Part shown: positions 1 through 6,423 of the stretch, in pieces | Layout: every line of letters begins with the position of its first letter | How positions within the stretch are numbered: the first letter of the stretch is position 1 | Assembly: GCA_024404295.1 (NCBI GenBank) | Contig: JAKSQE010000017.1 | Span: 1-14,218, forward strand | Length of the DNA: 14,218 nucleotides | Origin: Oscillibacter sp. | GTDB lineage: Bacteria > Bacillota > Clostridia > Oscillospirales > Oscillospiraceae | Direction: 5' to 3' | Translations under genes and position numbers: made by a program | Notes under the pieces: model-generated | Told to the model about the DNA's origin: nothing | The model's input: only the letters and a program-made list of their open reading frames with translations | Databases searched by the model: none

Positions 1-323
<323 letters not shown>

Positions 324-341
324 GACACACCTCTAATTTAT

Positions 342-382
342 AAAAAAGGTGCACATCCTTTTATTGGGTGTGCACCTTTTTT
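342..382 (+). terminator. Rho-independent terminator of ppdK
   Basis: A 17-bp stem pairs 342-358 with 366-382 with a single U-G wobble and a 7-base loop (359-365). The right arm ends in TTTTTT and the left arm begins with AAAAAA, so it could also act on transcripts from the other strand. It lies just after the ppdK stop codon. Confidence 0.93.
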
Positions 383-559
383 ACGTCTGATGTAGATGAG
401 ACCTTACGTTACAAAGTTACAATATATTGTCAAATACGATTGTCATTTTTGCTTTCTTCACCCTGTTCGTATTTTTGTTTTTCGATTTACTCCTTTAAAT
501 TCGTGAAACATGCACAGGAACTTGTCAATTTTTTCATACAACTTTTGTAGGAAAAAAGG
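383..559. other. AT-rich intergenic region without a recognisable gene
   Basis: This stretch between the ppdK terminator and the next promoter is clearly more AT-rich than the genes around it. A 60-codon open frame (368-550) starts inside the terminator, has no ribosome binding site and reads as random residues, so I do not call it a gene. A 10-base palindrome CAATATATTG sits at 420-429. The run of T-rich sequence just upstream of the promoter at 560 could act as an UP-like element for RNA polymerase, but that is inference. Confidence 0.5.
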
Positions 560-588
560 TTGACGCGCCGCTAAAACGCGCATATAAT
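560..588 (+). promoter_or_regulatory. SigA-type promoter of the T-box leader and trpXYZ operon
   Basis: The -35 box is TTGACG (560-565), the spacer is exactly 17 bases, and the -10 box is a perfect TATAAT (583-588). Transcription is expected to begin near 595, a few bases before the T-box stem I. An A/T-rich tract precedes the -35 box. Confidence 0.9.
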
Positions 589-594
589 GCAAAG

Positions 595-880
595 CAACAA
601 GGAAACAACACAAACCTGTGAGGAAGAAAAGTAACCGGCACGGCGAACTTTTAGAGAGCTCTGGATGGTGGAATCAGGGCAGGGAGCGGCTGAGTGAATG
701 GCCTTCCGAGGGCGGCTTGAACGGGAAACTTAGTAGATGCCGACGGGGTCCCACCCGTTATCCATCGGGAACGCGTGATGGCGCGTAAAGCGAGTGGACA
801 TCGCAAGATGTCAATTTGGGTGGTATCGCAGAAGCTGAAGCTTTTGTCCCATATGTGGGACGAAAGCTTTTTTGTTTTTC
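595..880 (+). promoter_or_regulatory. T-box riboswitch leader, tryptophan-type specifier (UGG)
   Basis: The leader has the full T-box layout. Stem I: CCU (615-617) pairs with GGG (710-712). A GUGA/GA internal loop, the kink-turn GA motif, follows, and then GGAAG (622-626) pairs with CUUCC (703-707). The specifier loop above this has AGUAA on its 5' side and GUGAAUGGC on its 3' side, placing UGG at 699-701 as specifier. The AGAGAG bulge (653-658) and a distal stem GCUCUG/CAGGGC (658-663/675-680) enclose an 11-base loop with the GGUGGAA motif. A hairpin ACGGG/CCCGU (743-758) and a GNRA-looped hairpin (797-812) follow. The T-box sequence is at 813-831 (core GGGUGGUAUCGC). The terminator at 838-879 competes with it. 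Uncharged tRNA-Trp should pair through its CCA anticodon and its acceptor end, block termination and turn on the importer. The class is certain; tryptophan specificity is inferred from the specifier position and the downstream genes. Confidence 0.93.
838..879 (+). terminator. T-box regulated intrinsic terminator (attenuator)
   Basis: AAGCTTTTGTCCC (838-850) pairs with GGGACGAAAGCTT (857-869) over 13 bp with one U-G wobble and a 6-base loop. A T tract, interrupted by one G, follows at 870-879. The left arm overlaps the segment that would form the antiterminator: AGAAGC (830-835) can instead pair with GCUUUU (840-845) around a UGAA loop, directly extending the T-box sequence. The two folds exclude each other, as expected for a transcription-attenuating T-box. 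Confidence 0.9.
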
Positions 881-885
881 TAATT

Positions 886-958
886 CTGCTGTCGGCAGCA
901 GCACCTCCATCCACTACCCAAAACCAAATACATGCCGCAACGGCAAATTTATGGAGGT
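886..958 (+). promoter_or_regulatory. Post-terminator leader that can fold over the trpX Shine-Dalgarno
   Basis: Downstream of the attenuator, CTGCTG (886-891) and CAGCAG (896-901) form a tight hairpin with a TCGG loop. Next to it, ACCTCCAT (903-910) is perfectly complementary to ATGGAGGT (951-958), which contains the trpX Shine-Dalgarno GGAGG (953-957). The loop between them holds a small hairpin TGCCG-CAA-CGGCA (933-945) that would bring the two arms together. Pairing is seen in the sequence; a regulatory effect on translation is inference. Confidence 0.5.
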
Positions 959-964
959 ATTCCC

Positions 965-2041
965 ATGAAAAAGAACACAATGAAGAAACTGATGTCCCTG
1001 GTCCTTTCCGCTGCTCTGGCTCTGTCTCTGGCAGCCTGCTCCGGCAATAAGGCCGAAACTCCCGCTCCCAGCACTTCCGACGAAGTCGAGTCCACCGTCT
1101 ATAAAGTCGGCATCTGCAACTTCGTAGACGATGCTTCTCTGAACCAGATCGTTGAGAACATTGAGGCGCAGTTGGACAGCATCGGCAAGGCCAACAACGT
1201 GACTTTTGACATTTCCTATGATAACTGCAACGCCGATGCAGCTGTTCTGAATCAGATCATTGCCAACTTCATGGCTGACGAGGTTGACCTGATGGTCGCT
1301 GTTGCCACTCCCGTTGCCATGGCCATGCAGGCCGCTACCGAAGACAACCAGATCCCCGTGGTCTTCGCCGCTGTCTCCGATCCTTTGGGTGCAGGTCTGG
1401 TCAATTCTCTGGAAGCTCCCGGCAGCAACCTGACCGGTACTTCCGACTATCTGGACACCAACGCTGTGTTGAATCTGATCTTCGCTGCTGATCCTGACGC
1501 TGCAACCGTCGGCCTGCTGTACGATCAGGGCCAGGATTCCTCCGCCGCTCCCATTGCTGATGCCAAGGCTTATCTGGACGCTAAGGGCGTGAAGTACATT
1601 GAGCGCACCGGCACCAACAACGACGAGGTTCTGCTGGCTGCTCAGGCTCTGGTTGCTGACGGTGTGGATGCCGTGTTCACTCCCACCGACAACACCATCA
1701 TGACCGCCGAGCTGTCCATCTACGAGACCCTTGCAGCAGCCGGTATCCCCCACTACACCGGTGCCGACTCCTTCGCTTTGAACGGTGCATTCCTGGGCTA
1801 CGGTGTTGACTATGCAAACCTGGGCGTGGAAACCGCCAACATGGTCTCTGATATTCTGGTGAATGGCGCAGATCCCGCTGCTACCGCCGTCAAGACGTTT
1901 GATAACGGCACCGCCACCGTCAACACCGAGATCTGCGACGCTTTGGGTCTGGATTTCGCCACGATCGAAGCTGCATTCGCTCCTCTGTGCACCAAGGTGC
2001 AGACCATTACCACCGCTGAGAGCTTCAGCGATCTGGGCTAA
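965..2041 (+). CDS. trpX: ABC importer substrate-binding lipoprotein (TrpX-type, ABC_sub_bind family)
   Basis: Predicted lipid-anchored extracellular binding protein of 358 residues that delivers substrate, probably tryptophan or a related compound, to the permease/ATPase encoded next. A basic N-terminus and hydrophobic segment end in the lipobox SLAAC, with the acylated cysteine at residue 25; a Ser/Thr/Pro-rich linker follows. The body matches the ABC_sub_bind family (PF04392): an early VGICNFVDD strand, then the typical IPVVFAAVSDPLGAGLV block (about residues 140-156) and GSNLTGTSDYLD. I chose the ATG at 965 because GGAGG lies 7 bases upstream; an in-frame ATG at 932 lacks a ribosome binding site and would spoil the signal peptide. 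Codons are strongly biased, as in ppdK, suggesting high expression. The UGG T-box upstream supports tryptophan as ligand, but the protein sequence alone does not settle the substrate. Confidence 0.9.
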   Translation: MKKNTMKKLMSLVLSAALALSLAACSGNKAETPAPSTSDEVESTVYKVGICNFVDDASLNQIVENIEAQLDSIGKANNVTFDISYDNCNADAAVLNQIIANFMADEVDLMVAVATPVAMAMQAATEDNQIPVVFAAVSDPLGAGLVNSLEAPGSNLTGTSDYLDTNAVLNLIFAADPDAATVGLLYDQGQDSSAAPIADAKAYLDAKGVKYIERTGTNNDEVLLAAQALVADGVDAVFTPTDNTIMTAELSIYETLAAAGIPHYTGADSFALNGAFLGYGVDYANLGVETANMVSDILVNGADPAATAVKTFDNGTATVNTEICDALGLDFATIEAAFAPLCTKVQTITTAESFSDLG

Positions 2042-2064
2042 TCACCCTGTTGAACGTCATCTTA

Positions 2065-2089
2065 CGGGGGCAGGAATTTCCTGCCCCCG
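2065..2089 (+). terminator. Stable intercistronic hairpin between trpX and trpY
   Basis: CGGGGGCAGG (2065-2074) pairs perfectly with CCTGCCCCCG (2080-2089), extendable by one A-T pair inside the loop. Only a short CTTTTCCC follows, so termination would be partial. It may act as a partial terminator or as a 3' stability element that raises trpX mRNA over trpYZ mRNA. Confidence 0.6.
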
Positions 2090-2124
2090 CTTTTCCCTGA
2101 TTTTAACTTGCAAGGAGGACTCCT

Positions 2125-3060
2125 ATGAATTTTCCCGCAATTCTATCACTGGGCCAGACTGCATTGGAACTGGGGCTGATTTGTTCCCTGACTGTGTTGG
2201 CTCTGTTTTTGAGCTACTCCATGCTGAACGTCTGTGACCTGTCTACCGATGGATGCTTCACTTTGGGCGCCGCTGTGGGTGCCGTGGTGGCGCTCAGCGG
2301 TCATCCCCTTCTGGCACCGCTGGCTGCTATGGGAGCCGGTATGTGTTCCGGCTTGGTTACCGCCGTACTCCAGACCCGTCTGGGAATTGACAGTCTGCTG
2401 GCAGGTATTATTGTCAACACAGGTCTTTACTCCATAAACATTGCCATCATGGGCGGCTCATCCCTGCTGAATCTAAACAAGACTGACACCGTCTTCACTA
2501 TGATGAAAACCGCATTGCAGGACACGCCCTTTGCCAGCCAGTTTAAGCTGGTCGTAGGGTTGATTGCCGCAGTTCTGGTCATTCTTTTTCTGGTATTTTT
2601 CCTAAATACCCGTTTGGGTCTGTCCATTCGTGCCACCGGTGATAACCCGGACATGGTGCGCTCTTCATCGATTAACCCCATTTTCACCACCACGGTGGGT
2701 CTGTGCGTAGCAAATGCTTTCACCGGCCTGTCCGGCTGTCTGCTGGCGCAGTCTCAAAAGTCCGTCAGCATCGACATCGGCAGTGGTATGGTCACCATTG
2801 CATTGGCCTCCCTGCTGATCGGCCGCACCGTCATGGGAAAGGGTGGGATTCCCACCCGTGCCGTGGGCATGGTGGTCGGTGCTGTCATTTTCCGTCTGGT
2901 CTATGCCGTTGCTCTGCGATTCAATATGCCCGCCTTTATGTTAAAGCTGGTCTCCTCCGTCATTGTTGTGATCGCAATCTCCGGCCCATATCTGAAGACG
3001 CAGCTGCCTACCCTGCGCCGCCGCTTGTCCCAGAAGAAAGGAGTTGGAAAATCATGCTGA
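2125..3060 (+). CDS. trpY: ABC importer permease (TrpY-type, BPD_transp_2 family)
   Basis: Integral membrane permease of 311 residues, with roughly eight hydrophobic segments and a basic C-terminal tail (LRRRLSQKKGVGK) expected in the cytoplasm. It resembles permeases of the branched-chain amino acid/ribose group (PF02653; COG4120 as recalled from the family), which pair with ABC_sub_bind lipoproteins. The cytoplasmic coupling loop is visible as RATGDNPDMVRSSSIN near residues 170-187, the usual contact with the ATPase. Start ATG at 2125 has AAGGAGG at 2112-2118. AGGA at 2113-2116 could pair with TCCT at 2121-2124, a weak local hairpin over its own ribosome binding site. The gene overlaps trpZ by 7 bases, which points to translational coupling and a fixed permease:ATPase ratio. 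Confidence 0.9.
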   Translation: MNFPAILSLGQTALELGLICSLTVLALFLSYSMLNVCDLSTDGCFTLGAAVGAVVALSGHPLLAPLAAMGAGMCSGLVTAVLQTRLGIDSLLAGIIVNTGLYSINIAIMGGSSLLNLNKTDTVFTMMKTALQDTPFASQFKLVVGLIAAVLVILFLVFFLNTRLGLSIRATGDNPDMVRSSSINPIFTTTVGLCVANAFTGLSGCLLAQSQKSVSIDIGSGMVTIALASLLIGRTVMGKGGIPTRAVGMVVGAVIFRLVYAVALRFNMPAFMLKLVSSVIVVIAISGPYLKTQLPTLRRRLSQKKGVGKSC

Positions 3061-3839
3061 TCCTCTCCCATATTTCCAAAACTTTCAATGCCGGTACTGT
3101 CAACGAGCGTGCTGCTTTGTCTGATTTCTCGCTGCATCTGGCTCCCGGCGATTTCGTGACGATCATCGGCTCCAATGGCGCCGGCAAATCCACGCTATTC
3201 AATGCCATCTGCGGCAGTTTTTTGACAGACTCCGGCTCCATTACGCTGGATGGAGAAGACATTACCTTTATGCCGGAGTTTATTCGTGCCAAGTCCATTG
3301 GCCGCCTGTATCAAGATCCCATGCGAGGCAGCGCTCCGCATATGACCATTGAAGAGAACCTGGCCTTGGCCGCCGGTTCCGGTGGTTGGTTCTCTCATGT
3401 CTCCAAGGCCGACAAGGAGCGTTTTCGTGACCGTCTTGCCCTGTTGGAAATGGGGTTGGAAGATCGTATGCGCCAGCCTGTTGGATTGCTCTCCGGCGGC
3501 CAACGGCAGGCATTGACCTTGCTGATGGCCACTTTCACCGCACCGAAACTGCTGCTTTTAGACGAACACACCGCCGCTTTAGACCCCGGAACGGCCGAAA
3601 AAGTCCTGAAAATTACGAAAGATGTGGTGGAAGCCGACCATATCACCACTCTGATGGTCACCCACAATATGCAGCAGGCATTGGAACTGGGAAATCGGAC
3701 GTTGATGATGGCCAGCGGCCATATCGTTCTTGATGTGGGTGGTGCGGAGCGAAGCGCCATGACCACCGATGACTTGATTGCCCGTTTCAAAGCAGGCTCT
3801 GGCAAGGCTTTGGATAACGACCGCATCATTCTTTCTTAA
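3054..3839 (+). CDS. trpZ: ABC importer ATP-binding protein (TrpZ-type)
   Basis: Cytosolic nucleotide-binding subunit of 261 residues that powers the importer. All ATPase motifs are present: Walker A GSNGAGKST (39-47), Q-loop glutamine in YQDP (Q87), signature LSGGQ (146-150), Walker B LLLLDE (166-171) with the catalytic glutamate, and switch histidine H204 in MVTHN. The sequence fits the COG1101 group that travels with ABC_sub_bind lipoproteins and BPD_transp_2 permeases. I chose ATG at 3054 because AAAGGAG lies at 3037-3043 and the protein then begins with the usual first strand, LILSHISKTF; the same frame is open further upstream inside trpY, but those residues are not ABC-like. It is the last gene of the T-box controlled operon. 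Confidence 0.93.
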   Translation: MLILSHISKTFNAGTVNERAALSDFSLHLAPGDFVTIIGSNGAGKSTLFNAICGSFLTDSGSITLDGEDITFMPEFIRAKSIGRLYQDPMRGSAPHMTIEENLALAAGSGGWFSHVSKADKERFRDRLALLEMGLEDRMRQPVGLLSGGQRQALTLLMATFTAPKLLLLDEHTAALDPGTAEKVLKITKDVVEADHITTLMVTHNMQQALELGNRTLMMASGHIVLDVGGAERSAMTTDDLIARFKAGSGKALDNDRIILS

Positions 3840-3845
3840 TTTTTT

Positions 3846-3891
3846 CCTGCCCTTGGGGCTACCCGTTTTCCTCACGGACACAGCCCGCAGG
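3846..3891. other. Interrupted hairpin in the trpZ 3' untranslated region
   Basis: Three nested helices are visible: CCTGC/GCAGG (3846-3850/3887-3891), GGGCT/AGCCC (3856-3860/3882-3886) and CCGT/ACGG (3863-3866/3874-3877). The 3' arm is continuous between the two outer helices while the 5' arm carries a 5-base bulge. No T tract follows, so this is not itself a terminator; it may protect a 3' end. Confidence 0.35.
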
Positions 3892-3911
3892 TGCCTGTTT
3901 TCAGAAATAGT

Positions 3912-3944
3912 AAAACACCGGATCAAACACGATCCGGTGTTTTT
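3912..3944. terminator. Bidirectional terminator between convergent operons
   Basis: AAAACACCGGATC (3912-3924) pairs perfectly with GATCCGGTGTTTT (3931-3943) around a 6-base loop. It ends in a T run on the plus strand and, because the left arm starts with AAAA, in a T run on the minus strand too. It sits between the trpZ stop and the stop of the minus-strand helicase loader, so it can end both transcripts. Confidence 0.9.
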
Positions 3945-3949
3945 ATGAT

Positions 3950-4936
3950 TTAGCGGTTTCGTTTTAATTTCCGGATGTCCTCGCCAAAGAATGGCAGCAC
4001 CCGATATTCACCCTCAATGCGAGATGCGATCTGTTCCGAGTACCGATTTGAGATCTCATGCACCATCAAATTTGTGCTGATCAGAGTAGAACGGCGCTCC
4101 ATCAAACGGGTATTTACGATTTGATACAGAGCGCTCTGGACAAAGTTTGTGGTCATCTCGGTACCCAAATCGTCCAAAATCAGCAAATCACAGTGCAGCA
4201 CACGGTTCACGTCATTCTCTGCATCGTCGTCCCGCCCGAATTTTTGCGCTTCAAAGCGCTCAAAAATGTGATTTGCCGTGTCGTACACCACAGACCAACC
4301 GCAATCGGCCACTTCTCTTGCAATGGCAGCAGAGAGGTGCGTTTTTCCCAAACCCGGTGCACCGCAAAACAGCAAATTACCGCTCTCGCCATCAAAATTT
4401 TCAGCAAATCGCTTGCAGGTTCGGCAAACCCAATCCATATTTTCCCGGGGAGATATTCCCACATTGGAATCATCTTCTTCGGAATACCACTCCAGAGAAA
4501 AGGTCTCAAAGCTCTGATTACCTACATCCAGCAATTTAGACAGTTCCTTTTTCTGTTCCCGGGCATAGTAATCTCGCAGGCAACGGCACATCATGCCACC
4601 TCGGTAGCCCGTATCACCACAAAGAGCGCAGAGGGGTTTATTCTCCAACGCATCTTCCGGCAACCCCATGTCGGATAAAAGCCGGCGGCGTTCTTCCTGC
4701 AGGCTCATGTTCTCATCCCGCAGTGCCTCAATGGCAGGCACAGGATCCGTACCCCGCCGCAATGCCTGAGATAAAATCCGGCTCATGGTACGCCGCAACT
4801 CGGCATCAATTTCTTTCAAGCGGGGCTGGCGGGCAAAAATGGCAGAGCGACGCTCTTCCAGCTCAGCCTCATGGCGGGCTCGATCCGTTTCATAATTTTG
4901 AAGCGCAATACGCAGTACTCTTCCATCGTATGCCAT
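3950..4936 (-). CDS. dnaI: DnaI/DnaC-like replicative helicase loader (AAA+ ATPase)
   Basis: Cytosolic ATPase of 328 residues expected to load the replicative helicase onto DNA with DnaD-type partners. From the N-terminus: a charged, probably coiled-coil region (about 14-90), a cysteine cluster CALC...CRC (C103, C106, C117, C119) that looks zinc-binding, then the AAA+ core. Visible motifs are Walker A GAPGLGKTH (192-200), Walker B LLILDD (D255, D256), sensor I asparagine in STLISTNL (N289) and a probable arginine finger R306 in QIASRIEGEYRV. I place the start at the ATG ending at 4936, because AGGAGG lies at 4947-4952 with good spacing; a TTG 7 codons upstream would put that ribosome binding site inside the gene. 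It lies 17 bases after the dnaD-like gene in the same transcript. DnaC and DnaI names overlap across species; DnaI fits a Firmicute. Confidence 0.9.
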   Translation of the reverse strand: MAYDGRVLRIALQNYETDRARHEAELEERRSAIFARQPRLKEIDAELRRTMSRILSQALRRGTDPVPAIEALRDENMSLQEERRRLLSDMGLPEDALENKPLCALCGDTGYRGGMMCRCLRDYYAREQKKELSKLLDVGNQSFETFSLEWYSEEDDSNVGISPRENMDWVCRTCKRFAENFDGESGNLLFCGAPGLGKTHLSAAIAREVADCGWSVVYDTANHIFERFEAQKFGRDDDAENDVNRVLHCDLLILDDLGTEMTTNFVQSALYQIVNTRLMERRSTLISTNLMVHEISNRYSEQIASRIEGEYRVLPFFGEDIRKLKRNR

Positions 4937-4946
4937 TATGGATCGT

Positions 4947-4954
4947 CCTCCTCT
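4947..4954 (-). promoter_or_regulatory. Ribosome binding site that decides the dnaI start
   Basis: On the minus strand the sequence reads GAGAGGAGGACG and begins right at the stop codon of the dnaD-like gene (TGA, 4954-4956). AGGAGG is 10 bases upstream of the ATG at 4936-4934. The stop-to-Shine-Dalgarno overlap suggests coupling between the two genes. Confidence 0.8.
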
Positions 4955-5877
4955 CAATCACGCTGCTGAATGTATTGCTTCATCCAGCCTGTATCCTGTT
5001 TTTTATCTTTCTTGTCCACAGACTGCTTCGTCGATGCAGCAGGCCGATCATTGGCCTGGATCTGAGCCACGGTATGTAGGTTTTCCTGATGCCAACGGCG
5101 AAGAATCCCGTTGCAATAAGGCCATTTCAGTTCGTGGCATTTCAGCACGGTTTTATCATACGCCAAAGCCACCGCTCCTGCTTCGAATCCCATCTCAGCC
5201 CAGGCCAGGAGATACTTCTCCTCCGAGGCCACCGGAGCTCTGTCGCCAAGGCACAGCGCGTTCATATAAGCGGCTATCACACCTTGTCGGTCATTGTATT
5301 TCTTCAAATAAGCCACAGCGGCTTTCTGGGTATCCACACCCTGTCTGGCCCAAAAATAGCCCTCTTTTTCAATTTGGCGCATAGTGGGTCGGCGGCCATC
5401 GCCATAGCGTTTGGTGATTCGCTGGGTACAATGGCCCACTAACAGATAGATCACATCACTGGGAAGACCCAAATAGTCATACAGACCCAGCAGCGTGGAA
5501 ATATCTTGCGTTGTCAGGCGTTTGCCCAATTTCTTCTCCACTTCTTCAGTCAGACGGCGGAATTCTGCGCTCTCCTCCATCCGCTGAATGATATCCTCCC
5601 GCTGATAGGTAGGCCGCTCATCCGCCGGCTCAAGAATTTGCTCCGCTGCCGGTGCTAACAGGCCCAAATCCCGCAGGGCAGCTTCTGCCGATTCGATACG
5701 ACCTTTTTCCCAGCGTAATTCGCCGGCCAATGCACGAGGCTGCACCTCGCCGTGGTGGCGCAGGAGCGCTAAATACAGCAATGCAGCATCGCCGTTTCCT
5801 TTTTCCAGCAGCTTACGGACTGCCTGCGCTGTCAGCGTAACAGATTCGTCCCCGGTGTGAACCAAGATGCTGGCCAT
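4954..5877 (-). CDS. dnaD: DnaD/DnaB-type primosome protein (two DnaB_2 domains)
   Basis: Cytosolic DNA-binding primosome protein of 307 residues, expected to help recruit the helicase loader and helicase at oriC or at stalled forks. The N-terminal part (about 1-80) looks like a winged-helix DNA-binding region. Two DnaB_2/DDBH2-like repeats follow: about 104-178 (FRRLTEEVEKKLGKRLTTQD onward) and about 219-275, which carries the family YxxxIxxxW signature as Y254, I258 and W262. The C-terminal tail is lysine-rich and unstructured (KKDKKQDTGWMKQYIQQ). Two tandem domains make it closer to DnaB/DnaD-like proteins of Clostridia than to B. subtilis DnaD, which has one. Start ATG at 5877 is preceded by GAGGGAGGGAG. 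It is the first gene of a two-gene operon with the helicase loader, strong context for this role. Confidence 0.87.
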   Translation of the reverse strand: MASILVHTGDESVTLTAQAVRKLLEKGNGDAALLYLALLRHHGEVQPRALAGELRWEKGRIESAEAALRDLGLLAPAAEQILEPADERPTYQREDIIQRMEESAEFRRLTEEVEKKLGKRLTTQDISTLLGLYDYLGLPSDVIYLLVGHCTQRITKRYGDGRRPTMRQIEKEGYFWARQGVDTQKAAVAYLKKYNDRQGVIAAYMNALCLGDRAPVASEEKYLLAWAEMGFEAGAVALAYDKTVLKCHELKWPYCNGILRRWHQENLHTVAQIQANDRPAASTKQSVDKKDKKQDTGWMKQYIQQRD

Positions 5878-5914
5878 AGCGCTCCCTCCCTCTTCTAAAT
5901 TTATAGGTCTTATT

Positions 5915-5943
5915 ATTCTACACGAATTTTCCCATGGCTACAA
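5915..5943 (-). promoter_or_regulatory. Candidate promoter for dnaD-dnaI
   Basis: On the minus strand, TTGTAG (5943-5938) and TAGAAT (5920-5915) are separated by 17 bases, about 40 bases upstream of the dnaD start. The -10 box is good (5 of 6) but the -35 box matches only its TTG. Confidence 0.45.
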
Positions 5944-5971
5944 GATGTGACTTCGCACGATTTTTTCGCAG

Positions 5972-5986
5972 AAAGTTGTAAACTTT
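5972..5986. repeat. 15-base inverted repeat in the dnaD/zapA divergent region
   Basis: AAAGTT (5972-5977) and AACTTT (5981-5986) form a perfect inverted repeat around GTA. It lies between the two divergent candidate promoters. It could be an operator, but it is short and AT-rich, so chance is a real alternative. Confidence 0.25.
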
Positions 5987-6008
5987 TTCGTTTCTATTTG
6001 GAAATTCT

Positions 6009-6038
6009 CTGGCACTTCCCAACAGGTTGTGGTATACT
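6009..6038 (+). promoter_or_regulatory. Candidate promoter for zapA and the U32 gene
   Basis: CTGGCA (6009-6014) and TATACT (6033-6038) are separated by 18 bases. The -10 box is preceded by TGG, giving an extended -10 (TGGTATACT), which would compensate for the weaker -35 box. The transcript would start near 6045, about 60 bases before zapA. Confidence 0.55.
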
Positions 6039-6105
6039 TCAAGCTGTAAAAATGGGTACAGTATCGACATTGACCCGAAAAACAAAGAAATGGGAGGAAT
6101 TTACC

Positions 6106-6423
6106 ATGGCAAATCGAGTCGTCATGAGTATTTGTGGTGAGGAATATACCTTTATTGCGGACGAAGCTCCTTCTTATATGAATAAGGTCGGCGCTTATGT
6201 GGACGAAAAAATGACGGAGATTATGCAGACCGCAAAGGTTGGTCGCACCGATGCCGCCGTTCTGACCGCTGCTAATATTGCTGACGAGTTGTTTAAGGCG
6301 CAGGCTGCAGCCGAGGCTCTCCGTGCACAGATCAAAGGTTATCTGGACGATGCCAACCGTGCCCAGGCTGAGGTCAGCGATCTGAAGCGTGAACTCTTCC
6401 GCCTGCAGCAGAAGAATCGCTAA
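6106..6423 (+). CDS. zapA: ZapA-like cell division protein
   Basis: Small cytosolic protein of 105 residues expected to bundle FtsZ filaments and stabilise the Z ring. The N-terminal globular part (1-60) has the family pattern: a first beta strand VVMSICGEEYTF, then APSYMNKVGAYVDEKM, then the TDAAVLTAANIADELFKAQ helix. The rest (60-105) is a charged heptad-like helix typical of the dimer/tetramer coiled coil. Length fits Firmicute ZapA. I chose ATG at 6106 because GGGAGG lies 8 bases upstream (6092-6097); the frame is open upstream to 5947, but those residues do not look like the family and cross the promoter. Its stop codon overlaps the start of the U32 gene by one base, an arrangement often seen in Clostridia as a zapA-U32 pair. 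Confidence 0.9.
   Translation: MANRVVMSICGEEYTFIADEAPSYMNKVGAYVDEKMTEIMQTAKVGRTDAAVLTAANIADELFKAQAAAEALRAQIKGYLDDANRAQAEVSDLKRELFRLQQKNR

Noticed and set aside
395..430. Possible MerR-type operator or second promoter near ACCTTACGTTAC and the CAATATATTG palindrome
   Set aside because: The dyad is imperfect, no properly spaced -35/-10 pair accompanies it, and no MerR-type regulator gene is in the window.
368..550. 60-codon open frame in the gap after ppdK
   Set aside because: It begins within the terminator stem, has no ribosome binding site and encodes an AT-driven Phe/Ser/Leu-rich string.
932..964. Upstream in-frame ATG for trpX at 932
   Set aside because: There is no Shine-Dalgarno before it, it falls inside a leader hairpin, and it would place 11 residues ahead of the lipoprotein signal peptide. 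The ATG at 965 has GGAGG at the right distance.
914..1753. Long open frame (279 codons) on the minus strand opposite trpX
   Set aside because: It is antisense to a well-supported gene with strong codon bias, which creates open antisense frames. Its product is a glycine/valine/histidine-rich string with no family resemblance and has no ribosome binding site.
4058..4678. 206-codon open frame on the plus strand opposite the helicase loader
   Set aside because: It mirrors the DnaI-like gene, which has all AAA+ motifs. The plus-strand product shows no domain and no ribosome binding site.
4937..4957. TTG start giving a 335-residue helicase loader
   Set aside because: The clear AGGAGG at 4947-4952 would be inside the coding region. 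It serves the ATG at 4936 instead.
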